Made by a program: the position numbers and the translations under genes. A DNA stretch of 19,116 bases. It comes from Gemmatimonadota bacterium (lineage in GTDB: Bacteria; Gemmatimonadota; Gemmatimonadetes; Gemmatimonadales; Gemmatimonadaceae). Position 1 is the stretch's first letter; each line of letters begins with the position of its first letter. The stretch lies in assembly GCA_947475795.1 (NCBI GenBank), contig CANJOX010000014.1, positions 1-19,116 of the forward strand, given 5' to 3'. The notes under the pieces are model-generated. The model saw nothing but the letters and a program-made list of their open reading frames with translations. It was not told the origin of the DNA and did no database searches. This document shows, piece by piece, positions 1-6,393 of the stretch.

Positions 1-478
1 CTACCACGTGCCCTACGCGCGGGGCGCCAGCTTCGATCCAGCGCCGTACGTACTCGAGCTGGCCGGCGGTCACGCCCTTGGTGGTGCCCATGGGCATGAG
101 CTGGCCGTAGTCGCGGCTGTGATGCCCGGGCACCCACGAGAGTTTGTGGTACAAGAGGGAGCTATCGGCCCGATACGGCTTCACACGAGGGAATCCGTCG
201 GCGCGCGCAAACTGCTGCAGCGAGGCGACACCGACCATTTGTGCGTACGCCGAATCGCCGGTCAGGACGAGCTGCGACTGCCGCGCATTGGCGTCGCCGG
301 CGCGATGACAGGAGACACACGACTTGTCGAGGATGTCGCGCTGGATCCGCGCGAAGGTCCCGTCGGTGGCGGCGTTGTTCGTGGTACTCTCGGCGGCCCC
401 GTCCCCGCCGCATGCCGCGGCGAACGCGATGACTGCCAGCAGTGACACGCGCGGCATCCACGCGCGCGCTGAGCTCAT
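1..478 (-). CDS. Haem-motif (c-type cytochrome-like) lipoprotein, 3' end cut by window edge
   Basis: Reading from ATG at 478 towards position 1 gives 159 codons without a stop, so the C-terminus lies outside the window. The N-terminus has a basic, hydrophobic signal ending FAAAC at residues 19-23, a plausible though weak lipobox, followed by a low-complexity G/A/T/N linker. A single CVSCH motif (CxxCH, covalent haem c attachment) lies near residue 56. Further on come LMPMG, whose Met could be the distal haem ligand, and QLEYVRRWIEAGAP, the typical end of small cytochrome c domains of the planctomycete type. I infer an exported, membrane-anchored haem protein. The redox partner is unknown. It could also be the N-terminal domain of a longer protein. 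No Shine-Dalgarno sequence or clear -10 was seen directly upstream. The 126 nt between it and the next gene (479-604) hold nothing else recognisable. Confidence 0.72.
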   Translation of the reverse strand, partial: MSSARAWMPRVSLLAVIAFAAACGGDGAAESTTNNAATDGTFARIQRDILDKSCVSCHRAGDANARQSQLVLTGDSAYAQMVGVASLQQFARADGFPRVKPYRADSSLLYHKLSWVPGHHSRDYGQLMPMGTTKGVTAGQLEYVRRWIEAGAPRVGHVV

Positions 479-604
479 GTAGGTGAACGACATCGCGCGG
501 TCCGGTCGGGGGCGTAACGCAGATACTGACGCGAGCAACTTACGACGAGGCTCGGCGACTGACCAGCAACGGCGGCGGCCGGTGCGGTTGCCCTTGGCGC
601 GCGT

Positions 605-1648
605 TCACCCCACCTGCACGCTGCACCCGGGGAGCTCCTCGAGATAGCCGGCGCCGAACGCGGTCGATGGCGTGTGATATCCCGGGGCCGGGGGCGCATC
701 GAGCACGCGCCGTGCCGACTCGACGGCCGCGATCGCGGTGAACCGATAGCCTTCTGGCGTTTCGGCGGTGCCTTCGCACGTGCGGCCGTCCGGATGCGTG
801 ACCCGACCCCAGACGTGCATGCGGGCGGTGGCGCGGGCCGTCTCGTCGGGGCCGTGGACGCGGCGGTCGATCTGGCGTTCCAGAAACCGCTGTACGCGCG
901 GCCGCTGGAGGAGCGGACTGATCAGTGACAGCAACCCCATGGTCCGCACGTTCCCCTTGGGCACAGCGAGGTATGTGTGGATGTTGCCGATGCCGGTGGA
1001 CCAGTGTGCCGTCGAGACATCGCCCCAGGGAATCGTCACGGCGTGTCGCGGCCGATCGCGGAAGGGGATGGTGGCCTGTTTCCACGCCGATGGGACTGGC
1101 GTGATGCGTCCGTCGCGGCGGATGGCGCCGCCCTGTGGGGAGCCGAGCAGCATGGTTTTGAGCGTACCACGGCTGACGCCGCCACCGCCGGCGAAGGCGA
1201 GTTCGAGCAGCGAGGCGCCGGGAAGCGCGGCGGCGAGCCGTGCGGCGAGACAATCGGTGGGCACGACATCGAATCCCACACCCGGCAGGATCACCACGCC
1301 GGCGCGCTGCGCTGCGTCATGCCGCGCCCGGCACGCCTCGAACACGGCGATCTCGCCGGTGATGTCGAGGTAGTGGGCACCGGTGTCGAGACAGGCGGCG
1401 ACCATCGGCGCGCTGGTCCGGACAAACGGTCCCGCCGCATGCAGCACGACGCGGACGTCCTGCAGCCCGCGCCGCAACGCGTCGGGATCGTCGAGCGCAA
1501 ACACCCGTGTGGCGAGCCCGTGCTGCGCGGCGAGTGCCGCGATGGTCTCCGCCCGCCGCGCGGCGAGCACGGGGGCGAGCCCGCGCCGCACGCACTCCTC
1601 GACGATGAGCTGACCGGTGTACCCGTTGGCGCCGTAGATGAGCAGCAT
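605..1648 (-). CDS. Saccharopine dehydrogenase-like NAD(P)-binding oxidoreductase
   Basis: This is a 347-residue protein starting at ATG 1648. The first residues lead straight into a Rossmann fold with GANGYTG at residues 6-12, a strong dinucleotide-binding signature. Next come AARR (the end of beta-strand 2), LHAAGPF, and HYLDITGE. The combination GANGYTG, AGPF and YLDITGE is typical of the saccharopine dehydrogenase NADP-binding family, including the 'trans-acting enoyl reductase' branch. The C-terminal half is less conserved and contains a glycine-rich stretch AGGGGVSRGT. The substrate cannot be read from sequence. The true lysine-pathway enzyme is unlikely because no lysine genes are nearby. 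A GTG at 1693 would add 15 residues before the Rossmann strand. I prefer 1648 because the fold begins at once, but the extension is not excluded. It is transcribed divergently from the L,D-transpeptidase gene. Confidence 0.8.
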   Translation of the reverse strand: MLLIYGANGYTGQLIVEECVRRGLAPVLAARRAETIAALAAQHGLATRVFALDDPDALRRGLQDVRVVLHAAGPFVRTSAPMVAACLDTGAHYLDITGEIAVFEACRARHDAAQRAGVVILPGVGFDVVPTDCLAARLAAALPGASLLELAFAGGGGVSRGTLKTMLLGSPQGGAIRRDGRITPVPSAWKQATIPFRDRPRHAVTIPWGDVSTAHWSTGIGNIHTYLAVPKGNVRTMGLLSLISPLLQRPRVQRFLERQIDRRVHGPDETARATARMHVWGRVTHPDGRTCEGTAETPEGYRFTAIAAVESARRVLDAPPAPGYHTPSTAFGAGYLEELPGCSVQVG

Positions 1649-1695
1649 GATCGCGTAGTGAAGGGAAAGCCTGACAGCGTGCGGGACGCGCACCG

Positions 1696-1705
1696 ATCAT
1701 ACAAT
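1696..1705. promoter_or_regulatory. Overlapping divergent -10 elements
   Basis: On the plus strand TACAAT occupies 1700-1705, followed by five bases and the GTG at 1711. On the minus strand TATGAT reads from 1701 to 1696, upstream of the oxidoreductase gene. The two hexamers share two base pairs, so one short AT-rich island could serve both directions. A good -35 was not found at 16-18 bp for either. The hexamers are seen directly; promoter function is inferred. Confidence 0.5.
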
Positions 1706-1710
1706 AGCGC

Positions 1711-3264
1711 GTGCGCTTTCCTTTGCTCTGTCGCCGGCTGTGTGCGCTGGCCGTGCTTGTCGGCGCGGTCGGCGGCGGGGTGGCTGCGCCATTGGCGGTG
1801 GCCGCGCAGGGGAGCGCGCCGACGGATCCGGCGGGCGTCCTGCGGGCGATCATTGCTTCGCGTCGCCATCGTGTCCAGCGCTGGCCACGGCTGGATGATG
1901 TCGCGGCCGATCTGCAGCGCGCCTACACACGCGCGGCGTGGGCGCCGCTCTGGCTGCGTGATGGCCAGCCGACACCGGCGGCGTTCGCGGTGATCGCCGA
2001 ACTCGAGCGCGTGTCGGCACGCGGGCTTGATCCGCGCGACTACGATGCCGGCGCGTTGCGGACCCGCGCTGCGCGGCTGGCGGCATCCCCCGCGGCGCCG
2101 ACGGCCCGGTCGATGATGGCCGACACCGCGGAGGCGGACTTCGACGTGATGCTCAGCACCGCTTCGCTGCGGGCCCTGCATGCGTTGCAACATGGGCGCG
2201 TGTCGCCGGGCGTGATCCATCCCTCGCTCCGCCTGTCGCACGAACCATGGGATGCCGCCGACGCACTTGGTGCGTTGGCCGCATCGACTGACGCGACTGG
2301 GCTGTTCGACGCCGCCGAGCCGCCGTACGCACACTATCGCGCGCTCAAGGCGGCGCTCGTGCGGTTTAGGGCGCTGGAGGATGACACGGTGCGGTTGCGG
2401 GCGGAGTTGCGCGACACCACGCGGACGTCGCACACCCCGGAACGGCTGTCGGTGCTGCGTCGGCGGTTGGCGGTGCGGCTGCGCACGCTCGAGCTGTCGC
2501 TCGAACGCTGGCGTTGGCTGCCGCACCGCTTTTCCGCACCGCCGATCATCGTGAACATTCCGGCCTTCCGACTGTACGCCTTCACCGATGTGCAGGATCG
2601 TCCGCAGGAGGTGCTCGCCATGGATGTGGTGGTGGGTCAGGCGTACGATCACAAAACGCCGGTGTTCAGCGACGTCATGCAATACCTGGTGTTCTCGCCG
2701 TACTGGGATGTGCCGCCGAGTATCGCGCGTAAAGAATTACTGCCGAAGGCGCGCCGCGATCCGGAGTATCTGCCGCGCAACGAGTACGAGATCGTCACGG
2801 ACGACGAGCAGGTGCTGCCGCATGGTGCTTCGTCGATCGCCGAGGTGGCGGCCGGCCGCGCGCGGATCCGTCAGCGTCCGGGGGCGAAGAACGCGCTGGG
2901 CGGCGTGAAGTTCATCTTCCCGAACGCGTTCAACGTGTACATGCACGATACGCCGACGACGTCGGTGTTCGCGCAGGCGCGACGGGATTTGAGTCACGGG
3001 TGCATCCGCCTGGCCGAGCCGGCGCGTCTGGCCGCGCTGGTGCTACGCGGGCAGGCCGGGTGGGACTCCACCCGGATCGCAACCGACATGCACCGGGAAA
3101 TGCCGCTACGCGTGCCGTTGGCGACGCCGGTGCCGGTGCACATCCTGTACGTCACGGCCATGGCGCAGCCGGATGGACGCGTGACGTTCTACGACGATCT
3201 GTATCATCACGACCGCACGCTCGACCGGGAGCTCGCGCGCGGTTACCCGTATCGCACGCGGTGA
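1711..3264 (+). CDS. L,D-transpeptidase, YcbB/LdtD-like, periplasmic
   Basis: This is a 517-residue exported enzyme predicted to form or remodel L,D (3-3) cross-links in peptidoglycan. Residues 1-32 form a signal peptide ending near AVAAQ. Residues about 55-220 resemble the scaffold domain of the YcbB family (AAWAPLWLRDGQPT, RGLDPRDYD, HYRALKAAL). Residues about 278-470 are the YkuD catalytic domain: VNIPAFRLYAF, then MHDTP at 411-415 and SHGCIRL at 428-434 with catalytic Cys431 and His429. In YcbB-type enzymes a peptidoglycan-binding domain normally lies between scaffold and catalytic domain. Here only about 55 residues of charged helix separate RALEDD from LERWRWLP, so that domain appears absent. 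The GTG start is chosen because TACAAT ends five bases upstream and no Shine-Dalgarno is present, suggesting a leaderless message. It ends 7 nt from the convergent aminopeptidase gene. Confidence 0.9.
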   Translation: MRFPLLCRRLCALAVLVGAVGGGVAAPLAVAAQGSAPTDPAGVLRAIIASRRHRVQRWPRLDDVAADLQRAYTRAAWAPLWLRDGQPTPAAFAVIAELERVSARGLDPRDYDAGALRTRAARLAASPAAPTARSMMADTAEADFDVMLSTASLRALHALQHGRVSPGVIHPSLRLSHEPWDAADALGALAASTDATGLFDAAEPPYAHYRALKAALVRFRALEDDTVRLRAELRDTTRTSHTPERLSVLRRRLAVRLRTLELSLERWRWLPHRFSAPPIIVNIPAFRLYAFTDVQDRPQEVLAMDVVVGQAYDHKTPVFSDVMQYLVFSPYWDVPPSIARKELLPKARRDPEYLPRNEYEIVTDDEQVLPHGASSIAEVAAGRARIRQRPGAKNALGGVKFIFPNAFNVYMHDTPTTSVFAQARRDLSHGCIRLAEPARLAALVLRGQAGWDSTRIATDMHREMPLRVPLATPVPVHILYVTAMAQPDGRVTFYDDLYHHDRTLDRELARGYPYRTR

Positions 3265-3271
3265 ACCGGCG

Positions 3272-4753
3272 TTACGGCTGGATGACGGCGCGCCGCTTCA
3301 TGAGGGCTTCGATTTCATCCATTTCGCGCGGGACGAGCGAGATGCGTTCGAGTCCCTTGCTGGTGATGATGTAATCGTCTTCGATGCGGACGCCGGTGTT
3401 CTGGTATTGCAGCACCGCACTGCGCACCTTGGCGATGAAGGCGCGGTTCTTCGGCGTGTCCGGCAACACGTCCAGCGCTTTCGTGCTGATGTAGATGCCC
3501 GGCTCGATGGTGAATGCGTCGCCCACGGCAAATTTCGCGTCGGCGCCATTTTCCTGCATAGGATCGTGTACCGCGAGTCCGATGCCGTGCGTGATGCCGT
3601 GAATCATCCACAGGTTGGCCTGACGGCACTGCGTGGGGCTGACGGTGCAGTTCACGTTCCACGGGGGATCGAAGGACGCGTCCACGCTTTCGATCAGGCC
3701 GAGCGCCGCGAGTCCGCGTGTCCGCAGCGCGACCGATGAGTCGGTGGCCGCACGGACGCTCAGGCCGGGCTTGGAAAAGCGCTCGGCGATGTCCTGCGCG
3801 TTGCGCACGAGCGTGTAGAGCTGGCGTTGCGCCGGCGTGTACGTCCCGCTCACCGGGATCGTGCGTGTGATGTCCGCGGCGTAGCCGCGATACTCGGCGG
3901 CGGCATCCATGACCACCAGATCGCCCGGCTTCGCGGGGTCGCTGGCCTTCATGTAATGCAGCGTGGTGCCGTTGACGCCGGCGCCGACGATGGAGCCGTA
4001 GGCGGGGCGCTCGGCGCCTCGACGCGTGAACTCGTATTCGAGGGTGGCGCGCAGTTCGTACTCGTGCTGCGGATTGGCGGTCAGCATGGCCGCGCGGTGC
4101 GCCTCGGCGCTGATCTCGGCGGCCTGACGAATGAGCGTCATCTCGGCCTCCGACTTCTTGGCGCGCAGCTGCAGCACGTGCGGCATTCCGTTGCGTACCG
4201 ACAGCGTGGGGAATCTGGTGGCCAGTCCCTTCAGCGCCTCTTGACCCCGCGTGAGCGTGTCGTTGCGCGCGAAGTCCATCGTTTCCACATCCGGGATGTG
4301 GAAGAAAGGGAGTCCGGTGGCGGCCAGCGAGTCGAGATACGCAGGGAGCGCCGAGGCGGAGCGCCCCGGCATGCCATGGGTGGCCATGCTCGAGGCGGAA
4401 TCCACGCGTTGCCCGTAGTAGAACGCGGTGCGGGCGTCGAGCGCCGTGAGGAACAGCGTGCTCTGCGCGCGCTTGTTGCGCACCACCATCACGAGCGCCG
4501 CATCGGGCTCGTTGAGTTCGGTGAGATACCGGAAGGCCGGCAGCTGGTAGAAGGTGCTGAAATCGTGCACCAGGGCCCGTCCGCCAAAGGCGATCACGAC
4601 GCCGCTGTCGAGGCGGGCGGCGAGGGCGGCCCGCCGCGCGGCGGTTTCCTGCGGGGTGACGACGGCCGGTGTCTGCGCGTGTCCGCGCGCCGGCGTGAGC
4701 GCGGCCATGGCAACGGCGGCGAGAGCGAGCAGAGAGCGGAAGCGAGTGCGCAT
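3272..4753 (-). CDS. Exported Xaa-Pro aminopeptidase (M24B, aminopeptidase P family)
   Basis: This is a 493-residue protein. Residues 1-26 form a signal peptide ending RGHAQ, so the enzyme should act in the periplasm or outside. Residues about 35-180 match the aminopeptidase P N-terminal domain (FRYLTELNEPDAALV). Residues about 195-480 are the pita-bread metalloprotease fold. The five dimetal ligands are visible: Asp283 (VVMDAAAEYRG), Asp294 (YAADITRT), His389 (HGITHGIGL), Glu417 (IEPGIYIS) and Glu458 (GVRIEDD). The protein should therefore be active and remove an N-terminal residue preceding proline. Insertions such as PPWNVNCTVSPTQC before the His motif are common in the periplasmic branch. 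ATG 4753 is preferred over GTG 4759, which adds two residues. Its leader, from a TAAAAT -10 at 4827-4822, would carry the 4795-4822 dyad. Confidence 0.92.
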   Translation of the reverse strand: MRTRFRSLLALAAVAMAALTPARGHAQTPAVVTPQETAARRAALAARLDSGVVIAFGGRALVHDFSTFYQLPAFRYLTELNEPDAALVMVVRNKRAQSTLFLTALDARTAFYYGQRVDSASSMATHGMPGRSASALPAYLDSLAATGLPFFHIPDVETMDFARNDTLTRGQEALKGLATRFPTLSVRNGMPHVLQLRAKKSEAEMTLIRQAAEISAEAHRAAMLTANPQHEYELRATLEYEFTRRGAERPAYGSIVGAGVNGTTLHYMKASDPAKPGDLVVMDAAAEYRGYAADITRTIPVSGTYTPAQRQLYTLVRNAQDIAERFSKPGLSVRAATDSSVALRTRGLAALGLIESVDASFDPPWNVNCTVSPTQCRQANLWMIHGITHGIGLAVHDPMQENGADAKFAVGDAFTIEPGIYISTKALDVLPDTPKNRAFIAKVRSAVLQYQNTGVRIEDDYIITSKGLERISLVPREMDEIEALMKRRAVIQP

Positions 4754-4794
4754 GACCACAGAGATGGGAGCCGCCCCGCATGGTCGTCAAGGTG

Positions 4795-4822
4795 TGCCGG
4801 ACAACTTCCGTGCGGTCCGGCA
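4795..4822. repeat. Perfect 8-bp inverted repeat at the aminopeptidase promoter
   Basis: TGCCGGAC at 4795-4802 is mirrored by GTCCGGCA at 4815-4822 with a 12-bp spacer. The right arm touches the minus-strand TAAAAT hexamer, so the dyad falls on the predicted start of the aminopeptidase transcript. It could be an operator bound by a dimeric repressor, or a hairpin at the 5' end of the leader. Confidence 0.55.
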
Positions 4823-4827
4823 TTTTA
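4822..4827 (-). promoter_or_regulatory. Candidate -10 of the aminopeptidase gene
   Basis: The minus strand reads TAAAAT here, five of six matches to TATAAT in an otherwise G+C-rich spacer. Transcription would begin near 4815, giving a leader of about 60 nt. No convincing -35 was found upstream. Confidence 0.45.
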
Positions 4828-4851
4828 CCGGCCCCGACGGGACGGTACATT
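4824..4851 (+). promoter_or_regulatory. Candidate promoter of the histidine phosphatase gene
   Basis: TTTACC at 4824-4829 (four of six matches to TTGACA) is followed after 16 bp by TACATT at 4846-4851. Transcription would start near 4858 and give a leader of about 60 nt. This promoter overlaps the divergent minus-strand -10, so the two genes may compete or share control. Confidence 0.4.
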
Positions 4852-4917
4852 CGCGGGGTGGCGCAGCACTCCAGCAGGTCCCTTTGATCTCGCGCCTCCG
4901 GCGCGGCGGAGCAGCAG

Positions 4918-5499
4918 ATGCGGAGATGGTCGTGGTGGGGCACCGCGGTGCTCACCCTGAGCGTGCTCACACTGAGTGGGCTGGCTGGCCGTCCGCTGGC
5001 GGCGCAGCCTTCAATGGTGGTGCTGGTCCGTCACGGCGAGAAGGCGACCGTGGGCGGGAGCGATCCGTCGTTGAGCGAGGCCGGGGTGGCGCGGGCGCAG
5101 GCGCTCGCGGGGGCACTCACGATGCTGACGCCGAACGCGATTGTGGTATCGTCGCTCAAGCGCACCGGTGAGACGGCGGCGGTGGTGGTGGCCAAGACCG
5201 GCGTGGTGCCGACGGTGATCCCTATTGACGGCGGCGGTGCAGCCCATGTGGCCGCGGTGGCCGCGGCGGTGCGTGCGGCGCGCGGGATCGTGCTGGTGGT
5301 GGGCCACAGCAACACTGTGCCGGCGATCGTGACGGCGCTGGGTGGGCCGCCGCTGCCGGATCTCTGTGACGCCAGCTACGCCACGCTGTTCGTGCTGACG
5401 CCGGGGCAGGCGGGGGCGGCGGCGCAGGTGGTGCGAGCGCAGTACGGCGCGCCCGACGGTCCGCTGCCGGCGTCGTGCACGGGGATGGTGGCGAAGTAG
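4918..5499 (+). CDS. Periplasmic histidine phosphatase-superfamily protein
   Basis: This is a 193-residue protein with a signal peptide at residues 1-30 (hydrophobic core, end PLAAQ). The mature part begins at once with the catalytic motif VRHGEK, with Arg38, His39 (phospho-accepting), Gly40 and Glu41. A second conserved arginine is Arg82 in SSLKRTGET. The second catalytic histidine is His130 in VVGHSNT. All residues needed for phosphatase chemistry are present. The protein is short, like SixA-type and small exported members, and lacks the insertions of phosphoglycerate mutases and phytases, so the substrate is unknown. Cys150 and Cys187 could form a disulfide in the periplasm. The ATG follows a purine-rich GGCGGAG about 8 nt upstream, a modest ribosome-binding site. 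It heads the plus-strand run but is separated from the next gene by a structured 96-nt spacer. Confidence 0.88.
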   Translation: MRRWSWWGTAVLTLSVLTLSGLAGRPLAAQPSMVVLVRHGEKATVGGSDPSLSEAGVARAQALAGALTMLTPNAIVVSSLKRTGETAAVVVAKTGVVPTVIPIDGGGAAHVAAVAAAVRAARGIVLVVGHSNTVPAIVTALGGPPLPDLCDASYATLFVLTPGQAGAAAQVVRAQYGAPDGPLPASCTGMVAK

Positions 5500-5507
5500 C
5501 CCCGCTT

Positions 5508-5584
5508 CGACCCGTGACTCCACACGTCGACTCAGAACGCGAGACTCACGTGAGTGATGGGTTCTGAGTTCAAGTTTCGGGTCG
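5508..5584. repeat. Nested dyad-symmetry element between phosphatase and MogA genes
   Basis: Three sets of arms are seen. Outer: CGACCCG (5508-5514) with CGGGTCG (5578-5584). Middle: ACTCAGAAC (5530-5538) with GTTCTGAGT (5561-5569). Inner: the perfect palindrome ACTCACGTGAGT (5544-5555). The middle and inner arms share the same centre. The element could terminate the phosphatase transcript, although no T-tract follows, or act as an operator of the next gene. It overlaps the candidate promoter of the MogA-like gene. Confidence 0.6.
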
Positions 5585-5590
5585 TAAGTT
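5562..5590 (+). promoter_or_regulatory. Candidate promoter of the MogA-like gene (leaderless)
   Basis: TAAGTT at 5585-5590 is followed by exactly five bases and ATG 5596. A weak TTCTGA (5562-5567) lies 17 bp upstream. The geometry matches four other starts in this window. Confidence 0.45.
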
Positions 5591-5595
5591 GTCCG

Positions 5596-6180
5596 ATGTC
5601 CGGCGGCGACCCCGGATTTTCGCATCGATCCCCACCATTCGCCCAAGCGGCCGTGATCCGGTTAGGTATCATCACCATCTCGGACCGCGCGTCGTCCGGT
5701 GTCTACGACGACAAGTCCGGCCCGGCGATCCAGTCGGTGTTCACGCGTTGGATCGCCACGCCGTGGCAGGCCGAGTATCGTCTCGTGCCCGACGAGCAGC
5801 CGCTCATCGAGGCGGCGATTCGCGAACTGGCCGACGTGCATCACTGCCCGCTGATCGTCACCACGGGTGGCACCGGTCCCGCCCCGCGCGACATCACCCC
5901 GGAAGCGACGATGGCCGTCTGTGACCGTCTGCTGCCGGGGTTCGGCGAGCAGATGCGTGCCGTGTCGGTGCGGACCGTCCCCACGGCGATCCTGTCGCGT
6001 CAGGTGGCGGGTACCCGTGGCCGCTCGTTGATCATCAACCTGCCGGGCAAACCGGCCGCGATCGAGGAATGCCTCGGCGCGGTGTGGGCGGCGGTCCCAT
6101 ATTGCATCGATCTGATCGGGGGGCCGCGGCTGGCGTTCAGCGCCGAGGCTCCCGCGCCGTTCCGCCCCGTCAGCGCGTAA
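5596..6180 (+). CDS. mogA: MogA/MoaB-type molybdopterin adenylyltransferase-like protein
   Basis: The protein is predicted to adenylylate molybdopterin during molybdenum-cofactor synthesis. It has the full small MoCF-biosynthesis fold: LGIITISDRASSGVYDDKSGP near the start, LVPDE, then the signature TTGGTGPAPRDITPEA, and finally INLPGKP near the C-terminus. TTGGTG and LPGKP are the phosphate-binding segments of MogA and MoaB. Homologues usually begin almost at LGIITIS, which here would mean GTG 5653 (175 residues). I chose ATG 5596 (194 residues) because a TAAGTT hexamer ends five bases upstream, the spacing seen at four other genes here. The resulting 19-residue extension is unconserved-looking and has no obvious targeting signal. 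No other cofactor gene is nearby. The downstream Trm112-like gene begins after 15 nt, so co-transcription is likely. MogA versus MoaB cannot be settled from sequence alone. Confidence 0.85.
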   Translation: MSGGDPGFSHRSPPFAQAAVIRLGIITISDRASSGVYDDKSGPAIQSVFTRWIATPWQAEYRLVPDEQPLIEAAIRELADVHHCPLIVTTGGTGPAPRDITPEATMAVCDRLLPGFGEQMRAVSVRTVPTAILSRQVAGTRGRSLIINLPGKPAAIEECLGAVWAAVPYCIDLIGGPRLAFSAEAPAPFRPVSA

Positions 6181-6195
6181 GCGCGAGTCCGTGCC

Positions 6196-6393
6196 ATGAG
6201 CCTCTCTCCCGAACTGCTGCAGATTCTCGTCTGCCCCAAGTGCAAGTCCTCGCTGGACTACTACACGGCGCCGGCGGAGGTGCTGGCGTGCCGCACCTGC
6301 GAGGTGGTGTACGCGGTGCAGGACGGCATCCCGGTGATGCTGATCGACGAGGCGCAGCCGCTGGACGCCACGGCATACCCGCCGAAGACGTGA
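6196..6393 (+). CDS. Trm112-family small zinc-binding protein (YcaR-like)
   Basis: This is a 65-residue protein of the usual length for bacterial Trm112-like proteins. Two cysteine pairs are visible: Cys13 and Cys16 in LVCPKCK, and Cys32 and Cys35 in ACRTCEVVY, enough for one zinc ribbon. DGIPVML follows, a hallmark of the family. Eukaryotic and archaeal Trm112 activates methyltransferases; the bacterial role is less defined, so no partner is asserted. No Shine-Dalgarno is evident. Its TGA overlaps the GTG start of the next gene (GTGA at 6390-6393), implying translational coupling to the PLP enzyme. Confidence 0.88.
   Translation: MSLSPELLQILVCPKCKSSLDYYTAPAEVLACRTCEVVYAVQDGIPVMLIDEAQPLDATAYPPKT

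Noticed and set aside
4795..4830. Hairpin followed by TTTT read as an intrinsic terminator on the plus strand
   Set aside because: The only plus-strand transcript that could end here would be antisense to the aminopeptidase gene. The run is the complement of the minus-strand -10, so operator or leader roles are more likely.
3315..4970. A long minus-strand frame overlapping the aminopeptidase in another phase
   Set aside because: The in-phase aminopeptidase has all five metal ligands; this frame has none and is Arg/His-rich.
5510..5590. Degenerate heptamer-like iteration (GACTC and GAGTTC words)
   Set aside because: The words recur but with irregular spacing and sequence. The dyad symmetry describes the stretch better.
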